From Aquatica leii (taxonomy: Eukaryota > Arthropoda > Insecta > Coleoptera > Lampyridae): a stretch of DNA of 64,000 nt. The notes under the pieces are model-generated. The model was not told the origin of the DNA. It worked only from the letters and a program-made list of their open reading frames with translations, and ran no database searches. The position numbers were made by a program, and so were the translations under genes. Shown here in pieces: positions 37,601 to 46,600 of this stretch. The stretch is from positions 172,934,882-172,998,881 of the forward strand of contig CM069433.1 of the NCBI GenBank assembly GCA_035610365.1, written 5' to 3'. Each line of letters begins with the position of its first letter. Positions within the stretch are counted from its first letter, which is position 1.

Positions 37601-40600
37601 ATTACTAGTGTTGGTTACATCATTAGAAGATGAAGACAATCCTTGTTGGGACAAGAAACTGAATGGAGTAGCAAAAAATTTGAATTACGCCAAGAATAAG
37701 ACATTAAAATGTTCTTTTTACAAAGCATTATTTGGTGATGGTTCAAAAATTGATGATGTGTTGTATGAAATGTTGCCAAGTACCGGAATGAAGAAGTTAA
37801 GGGACAAACGAGATGTGTACAAAAAAATTCATGATAACATAAAACAGGAACAGCAACGATACTAGTTGAGGTAAGATTCACATCACTACGATAGTGAAAA
37901 GTTTGCTGTGGGCGACATAATCACTAGAGGTGCAATTGTGAGTACCGGGCAACCGACAAAAACTCAAAATAAATACATGCAAGACCGTTTGTAATTGTGG
38001 AAATGCTTCCTAGTGATACGTATCGAATTAGCGAAATCGAAGGTACAGGGGCTAGGCATTTTACTACGATGTTAGTCAAGTGAAATCATAGCAAAACCAC
38101 CAAGACTTCTAAGAAATTTCCAAATAAAGTGATGGGTAACAATGAACAAAACGTTTAGTGTTTTGTTTTAGATTAGTTTTAACATTATTAGTAAATTACT
38201 TATTAATGAGGCTATTAACACGTCAGAATAGCCGAATAGTATACATTTGGTATACATTTAAGTGTATGTTGGGATTAGTTTAGTGACTCCGATGTATAAC
38301 ACTAAGTGTTTAACCTCCGCCTGCAATATTGTAGGGTGGATTGAGCACCCCAGTGATATTGTTGTCGGTCCCAAGCTCGGATAAAGCAGGAGGAATGATA
38401 GACGAGGTTAGTTACTTATCAATCGTAAAACATAAAGTAGCTCATAGAACTGATACGACAACCGCTAAGAAATGGATAAGTTGCATATAACACGATTAGG
38501 ATATGGTGCTTTGAAACAAAATAAACTAATACGGAATCATGGACCACAACAAAAATATAGCTTCGGATGATGGACGGACCCAAACGATGACGACCACCGC
38601 GAGACCATGAAAACGCAAAATCTAGAAAAAAAATAAATGGAGATTTGCCTGTTGGAATATCGGATCCTGGAACGCCAAAGACCAAGAAATACTGTTAGAG
38701 ATAAATAAATTACAAATAGATATCTGTGCATTATCTGAAACGAAGAAAAAAAGCCAAGGAACTTCTAGATACCAAAACTATATACTGGCATACAGTGGAA
38801 AACAAAAAGAAGAAAGAGCCTCGTCAGGCGTAGGAGTGCTGATTCACGAAAAACTTGAAAAAAATATAAGTAACGTAACATATGTAAATGACAGAATTTT
38901 AACTGTCGAGCTAGAATTTGGAAATGAATTAATATACGTAATATCACTTTATGCACTAGATATTAGTAATTCGAAATGTCAAACTGTAGAATTTACAATC
39001 AGTGCTTGACGAACTACCAAAGAATTGTAAAATAATAATGATGGGTGACATAAACGCCCGAGTGGAAAATCAAGTTATTCGGGGCATTAAGCAACGCTTC
39101 AACGAAGAGACAACTAACGAAAATGGAGAAATGCTAACTGAGTTTTGCTGCCACAACGAACTACGTATGAACAACACATTTTTCGATGATAAACCGCAAC
39201 CTAGATACACTTGGTCGAATACTTGAGGACAGAAGTCCGTTATAGATTATGTAATTTCAGGCCGATCAATACAACAAACACAAATTTTAGACATCCGAGC
39301 ACTGGCATCAACAGACGTTAGCTTTGGCCACAACTTTGTATTATGTAAGATACGCATAAAACTACCGCTATTAAGAAAGAAAACAGCAAACATAATTGAG
39401 AAACTTAACATAGAAGCAATAATGGATGATAGCACTATGAGATTATATCAAAACAGATTAGAAAACAAAATACATATTAACACACTAACACCAGAAGACG
39501 ATGTCGAAGAATCCTGGAAAAAAGTTAAAGACATGATAAATGCAGCAGAGGAAGCGCTAGGAAAACAAAAAGTGGATATAAATTAACGACCAAACATGAA
39601 ACCATGGTTTACAAAAGAAGTAAAACTTCTAGCAAAACAAAAACGGAAAGCGTACATCAAATATAGTAACAAAAAAACGCCACAAGAATACCAAAACTAC
39701 ATACAAATTAGAAACAAAATTAAATCTAAAATAAGAAATATTAGAAAAGAGCATTGGTTTGAGTTCACTAAAGACATAGAAAATGGCCTATATGGTTCAC
39801 AAAAGAAAATATGGAAACTACTTAGATGAAAAAAGAAACCAGTAATAGAATATAAAGAAATAAAGGTAATAAATAAGACAGAATGGGAATAATATTTTAA
39901 ACAATTATACAGTGCAGCAACTTCTAAAAACAACGATGACGAAAACACATATGACGACAGTGAATTTATCATAACAGAAACACAAGTGGAGACGGCTATA
40001 CGAAAATTAAAAAACAGAAAAACATCAGGGATCGATACGATAACTAACGAATTAATTAAATATGCAAATGGTGGCCTGGCAAAACAGCTTACAACACACT
40101 CAAAAAAATTTTAGACGATAGCAACGTACCAGAAGAATAGAAAACAAGTATTACTGTTACAAGAACGTGCCCAGGCAACTACAAAGGCATATCACTATTA
40201 GGAACTGTCTCGAAACTTTTCACAAGTATAACAAAGACCGAAATTAGTACCATAGTTCCAATTAGTGAAAAACAGCGACGAAGTCGTTAAAATAGATTCG
40301 CAACAGATGCAATATTTATTCTCAGAAATATTAAAGAAAAATCAATTGAATATTGCACACCGGCTTATCTCTGTTTTATCAACATGACCAAATCGACAAA
40401 GTACAGTTAAAAGACGTTATTACTATACTAAAGCAAAAACAAATACCAAATAAAATAATCAGAGTTATACAAGATTTAAACACCAATAACAAAACCAAAA
40501 TAAGGACACACGGTGAGCTCACAAAAGAAATTCCTATAAGAGGACAGCCTCAGTTCTATTTAATTTGATCATGGACAAGATAGCCGAAGAGGTCAAACAA

Positions 40601-43600
40601 GAAAGACATGGGTACAGGATGGGTGATCAAGAACTGAATATAATATGCTACGCCGATAACGCAGTAATAATGTCAGAAACAGAAAATGGTCTCCAACGCC
40701 TATTAAATAAGTATAAAATAGAAGCAGAAACATACAACATGAGCATATCACTATAAAAAACAAAATATCTCAAAATATCAAGAGAACCCCTAAGATGTAA
40801 ATTTGTTATCGACAACAAGCCTATTGAACAGATAATGAAATTTACATATATAGGAGTACAACTATCTAGCTACACAGACCTATACCAGGAAGTTTTCAAA
40901 CAAACTAATAAAGCGGCCTCGATCTCAGGTGCTATGAGAGATGTCATATGGAATAATAAAAACATGAACGTTGAAAGTAAAGTAATAGCGACGGCTTCTA
41001 CGGCCGGAATCTATACTAAGATAAGAATGTCTTCCGGGTTTGGACTGTGTCATTGTTGTTATAACCGAAATTGCCAACGTTTTGCCCACTTTCGTTATTC
41101 CTAAAGAAGATATTTTATGTGCTGTTAAGTCTTCTATAAGACATCTTCTTCGCCACATCTCAGATCACATTCGTATTAACACTGGCAAAATCCTTGAATC
41201 ATCTAAAATTCCTAAATCCAACATTTCTAAGTCGGAAGAGTCAGCTCTAAAAAGTCTTCGTAAGAACCCTGATATTATTGTTCTTCCAGTCGACAAAAGC
41301 AACGCTACTGTAATTTTGAACCAAATTGATTATGTTGCGAAAATCAATTCTATTTTGTCTCAGGAAACTTACGCTCTTCTAACTCACAATCCCATTTCGA
41401 GGATTGAACGTGAGGTCAGCCAAATCATCAAATCTTCCAATCTACGTCCTGAAACTAAACGTCGACTTACCCCATCAGATTCAAACAAGGTATTCCTTTT
41501 CGACCTATCGTCAGTACTATTCAATCTCCTACCTACAAGCTAGCCAAGTTCTTGTCCAACATTTTTTGCGAGTGTACAGGTAAAACCTCTTCTCACATCC
41601 TCAACTCTCAGCATTTTATTCAACGTCTAGAAACTATAAAACTTGAACCCCAAGATCTTCTCGTGAGCTTTGATGTTACTTCACTTTTTACTAAAGTTCC
41701 TATTCAGGATTCGCTTATTATCATCAAACAGATGCTGTCTCAACATGGCAAGGACTTGAGTTTGGTTCCTCTTAATGATAAGTGTCTATCCTCTACTTAC
41801 TTCCAATTTGATAACAAGTTTTACGAACAGGTTTCTGGTGCTGCTATGGGTTCTCCTCTATCACCCGTTGTAGCTAACATTTTTATGGAATCCTTTGAAA
41901 CAGTTGCTTTTGAATCATCAATATTAAAACCTAAAGTGTGGTTTAGGTATGTTGACGACAGGTTTATTGTTTGGTCTCATGGTCATCTTGAATTGTCTAA
42001 GTTTCTTGATCATCTTAACAATCAACACTTAGATATCAAATTTACTATGGAAATCGAAAGTAATGGTTCTCTTCCATTTCTTGACGTTCTTGTGAGTCGT
42101 AAGCCCAACGGACTTCTGGGCCATTCTGTTTATCGCAAACCCACTCATACGGACAGATACCTTCATGCTTCGTCTCATCATCATCCTGCACAGAAAGGTT
42201 CTGTTATTGAATCTTTGGTTCATCGTGCCTTTTCTATTTGCCAACCTGAGAATCTAGACTCGGAACTCCGTCATCTTACTAGAACCTTAGTGAACAATGG
42301 TTATGTGAAGCGAGATATTCATAGAGTTATTAATCGTCGTCTACATCCACGTACTCTATTACCTAAGGACATTCACAAGGTTACATATCAAATAAAGAAA
42401 CTTCTTCGTAAGAATAGTATTAAACCCATATTTAACTCGACAGGCAAAATCTCTCAGATTCTTCATTCTCCCAAGCATAAATTTCCTACACTTTCATCTC
42501 AAGGTGTATACCAATTTCCTTGTTCATGTGGTTTAGTCTACATTAGTGAAACCGGTCTTTCCGTCATTACTCGCATTTCAGAACATGATCGTTGTATAAG
42601 GAAAAGGCATTTTTCTAAGTCTGCGGTTGCTGAACATCATTTTACTACAGGTCACAAAATAGATTTTGACAATGTTTCGTTGATTGCTAAATCTCCATTC
42701 TTTTTCAACAGGAAATTCCGAGAAAGCATAGAAATCATCAAACACTCCAATAACTTCAATCGCGATCATGGTTTTGAGCTATTCCCTCTTAGGTTCCCGG
42801 TCATTAGTCATTTATCGAAAACACGCCTCTTATCAACCGTATCAGAGTCGAGCTTAACCATCCGTGACGATCCTTTTCCTTTATATACGGAGACTATTTC
42901 TTCTTAAGTCACTTCTACCGAGTTTAGAATCTGGCTTGGTTTACAAGTTGATTACATTACGCCGGCGGCAACACGAAGAAAAAAAGATGATTTTCTTTTA
43001 TAGAATAAAGAACATGTACACGATCCGTTCCGATACTTCGTTTCTGGAGATAAATTATATTATTGTTTTATTAGATTGCGACAATCAGGGAAAAGCTGTG
43101 CTGTTGAAATTTAATATTTTTTAAGGCTTTCATTCAGCAATGCGATATCGCAACCAAAATAATATTTACATGAGAAATGGAACTTTTGGCTTTACATTTT
43201 TATTAAGGATCGAGTTAGTTAAATTCTAAACGTTAAGATTTTGTCAATTTTATCAGTTTTACCTTTTACTTCAAGTGTGTAAGAATGAGTGGAAAACAAA
43301 AACCAAAATTCAGAGGTTCTCAATTTAAAAAATATGCCCAAGAAAAAAGTGAGAAAGAACAAAGCTTCTAGAAAAAAATCCGAAACTAGACACCTTTTTT
43401 AAGTGTACCGCAAATATTCAACCCTCTTCAAGTGCTACTGCGTTATCATTCATTAATACTTTATGTACTAGAATCGTAGATGGTCCGAGTACTAGTGACT
43501 TTAAAACTCAAGTTGCGTCTAGTACCAGTACTAGTACTAGTACTGGTCCAATCGAATCTATGAGTCATGTAGACTGTCTAGTAGTGGTTGTTCCACATCT

Positions 43601-46600
43601 TGGCTTTCAAAAGAACGTAAGTTATTGACTTTGAATGTGTAAAGGCAGCGTTACTTTATATTTTTTTTAAAGTTCGCTGAATCAGATCCAGCTAAGTGGC
43701 ATGTTAACGATAGTCTGCGCTACAGTATTGCAACTCATGGTATAAGCCAGAACCTCGATTGCGATTTTTCCAATTTAATGAGACAATATACTGACAAGAA
43801 ACGTTCATGTACCAAAAAACTATTCTCCAGACAACTTGCAAACGGAGAAGTTGTTAATCGGTTTTAGTTAGTGTATTCTCTCTCGATCGGAGCTGTGTTT
43901 TGTGCCGTTTGTCAACTGTTTGGTGGTACAACACAGCTTGAAACAACTGGTTTTTCCGATTGGCGAAATAGTAAAGGAATTGAAGAACACCAAGGAAACC
44001 AGGAACATCGAAATTCCTCAAGTCATCTAATTACAAAATCAAATCTTTTAGAAAAGTAAATAAACAACTAATCATCCATCTAAGTAAGGAGATCAATTAT
44101 TGGAAAAACGTACTTCTTAGAGTTGTCAAAACCACCAAGTTCATAGCTTCACGTGGACTTGCAATACGGGGATATACCGAAGTTTTTGGTTTATCATCAA
44201 ATGGAAATTTTATGGGAATAATTGAGCTCATTGCAAAGTTTGATCCATTTGTGGCAGATGGAACACCTTTTTATCTACCCCACACAATTGTAGATGAACT
44301 GATAATACAAATGGGAAAACAAGTTCAATTAAATATCATTGCTGAGCTGAAAAAAGCAAAATATTTTTCAATTATTGTTGATTCCACTTCGAATATCAGC
44401 CATATAGATCAGCTCACATTAATTATTCGTTATGTTCTTCCTGATGGGGTACCTGTCGAGCGTTTTATCACATTTATTGCCAACACCAGGCATAAGTCTG
44501 AACAATTAACTGGTATAATTTTGGCCCAGTTGAGTGCTTTGGACATAAACATAATGGACTGTTGGGGACAAAACTACGACAATGCCACAAATATGTCTGG
44601 TCAATATTTAGGTTTACAAGCAAGAATAAAGTCCATCAATCCTTTAGCATATTATATTCCATGTGCTGCCCATTCACTTAATCTAGTGGGAACTTTGGCG
44701 GCTGGCTTCTGCATGGAGTCTGTGACCTTCTTCGGAGTAGTACAAGAACTTAATTTAATAATTTCTTTTCTATTTCAACGCATCGATAGTAGATTTTGAA
44801 ATGTAAATTGGAATCAAAACCTTCCATAAAAAGTTTGTCTGTACCCGTTGGAGCGCCTGTGCTGATGCCAGTAAAACATTATATTCGTGTTATACTGAAA
44901 TTGTGGAAGTTCTCCAGATAATATTGAACGATATAACTGAAAAATCAAATACAACGTTGGAAGCCAAAGGATTGATTGATAAAGTAAGCTCTCTTAAGAC
45001 TTCTATTATGACCTGTTTTTGGAATAGATTACAGAGATTTAACAAGGTAAACAAAAAACTTCAAGCCGTGAATATTGATCTTGGGACTGTAATTTTATTG
45101 TTCGATTCTCTATATAACTTTCTTGATACATTGAGAGATGATTTCGACACATTCGAGGCTGAAGCAATTAAACGATGTCAAAATGAAAGCTACCAGCTTG
45201 ACACCAAAAGAAAAAAGAATAGAAAGTTGTTTTTTGATGAAACTGGAGGGGACATTGAGTCTAGTGGAAAAGATTATTTTCGCACCCAGGTATTTCTGCC
45301 TCTTATTGTTAAGTTAAAAAAAGTGCTTTCTAAGAGGCGAAAGTCGTATTTACAAATCAATGAAGAATTCGGATTTTTGAGCAATTTATCAGTAATGACC
45401 TCTACGGAATTCAAAGATAAGTGCGTAAAGTTGATTGAAACGTATAAAAATGGTTTTGATCAAAGCCTAACAGAGGAAATCATTCAACTGAAAGACCTAG
45501 GACTTTCATCGAATGGACTTCTGGACTTTCTCAAACAATTGAAGTGGAAAAATATTGATGACGTTTTTCTCAACCTTCTAATTTTTTTGAGAATATATGC
45601 TTGTAAAGCGGTGACCAACTGTACAGGTGAAAGGTCGTTTTTAGCATTAAAAAGGCTGAAAGATTACCGCAGATCTACTTTATCTAATTTAAAGTTGAAC
45701 GCACTAGCAATCTTCTGCATTGAGAATGAGATGATGAATGCACTTAGCTTTGACAAAGTTATTGATACATTTGCTAACGCAAAAGCAAGAAAAAAAACAT
45801 TCAAATAATAATTATTCTTTTTTTTGTGGAATTATAATATGTATTATAGTACCAACTCTTTTATTTTAGAATAGCGGTAAACTTTTATCACGTTCTACTA
45901 TAAACTACTAGTAAACGTTTGAATAAATTTCTATAAAATAGTTAGCATATTAAGTACCTATAAATATCCAAAAAAAAAGGAAATTAACAACGAAGGAGGA
46001 AGGGCGCACTTTTTGTATTGGGCTTTGCCTGCCAGGCCTATGTTGTACAACCGAATGTTAACATAATTTTTGAGCAACAATGGTTCTATAAATATACATT
46101 TATCAAAAAAATTTAATGTAATGGTATAAGTATTCTTTAATACTTTGTTTTGTTTTGAGATTTCTCGACTTTAAAGCTTCAATTTGCTTGAATAAACTTG
46201 TTTAAGTTTGTAGCAGGTATTATATATACGTAGCTTTATGTAAATTTCTTAAAACATTGTTTTCGTTTTCTTTGTTTAATTAAAATAATTTAAAACTTTT
46301 TTATAAATCTTTAACCATTATTAAATTAACACTGTGAAATCGAGATTATTCTCAAACTACGTGACTTTGTAGTATAGGTAATGCAGTAAATATCCATTAA
46401 AAAAGTATACAAATAGGTCACGTGGCTTGCTTTTATCCAAACCGAGTTTGTACGTTTAAAGTAGCTCTAATATATTTTAACCTTACCAAAAATACCATTT
46501 CAATGAGAAATGGTCCTCTAGCCCATAGTATGTGTCTTCCTTTAAATTTTTGATAATACAATTTAGTTCCTTCAATAATTTCTGCGTAACCATTTTTACT

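Larger units (their letters stand above)
33885..38300 (+). mobile_element. Decayed Ty3/gypsy-type LTR retrotransposon with duplicated integrase
   Basis: Between two LTR remnants lie, in order, gag, a broken zinc knuckle, protease, scraps of reverse transcriptase and RNase H, and two tandem copies of integrase. The LTR remnants (about 33885-34060 and 38238-38300) share GTATACA-TTGGTATA, a TTTAA-TGTA run and a TTAGTGACTCC-ATGTATAAC block. The 3' remnant lacks about 60 internal bases. Many stops, a MITE-like insertion in gag and the tandem duplication show that it is old. It lies antisense in the ADAMTS intron. This is an ancient, non-functional copy. Confidence 0.8.
43285..46045 (+). mobile_element. 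hAT transposon of ZMYM1/TTF type with nearly complete transposase
   Basis: Coding blocks run from an ATG at 43285 ([20 protein letters not shown]) through a TTF zinc finger ([19 protein letters not shown] near 43690) and a DUF4371-type catalytic region at 44212-44799 to the C-terminal dimerisation region at 44903-45808. The right end near 46005-46045 has ...GGGCGCAC and GGGCTTTGCCTGCCAGGCCTATG, similar in style to GC-rich hAT ends. The left end is not clear. A handful of stops and frameshifts break the protein, among them one at 43866-43868. Confidence 0.8.
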
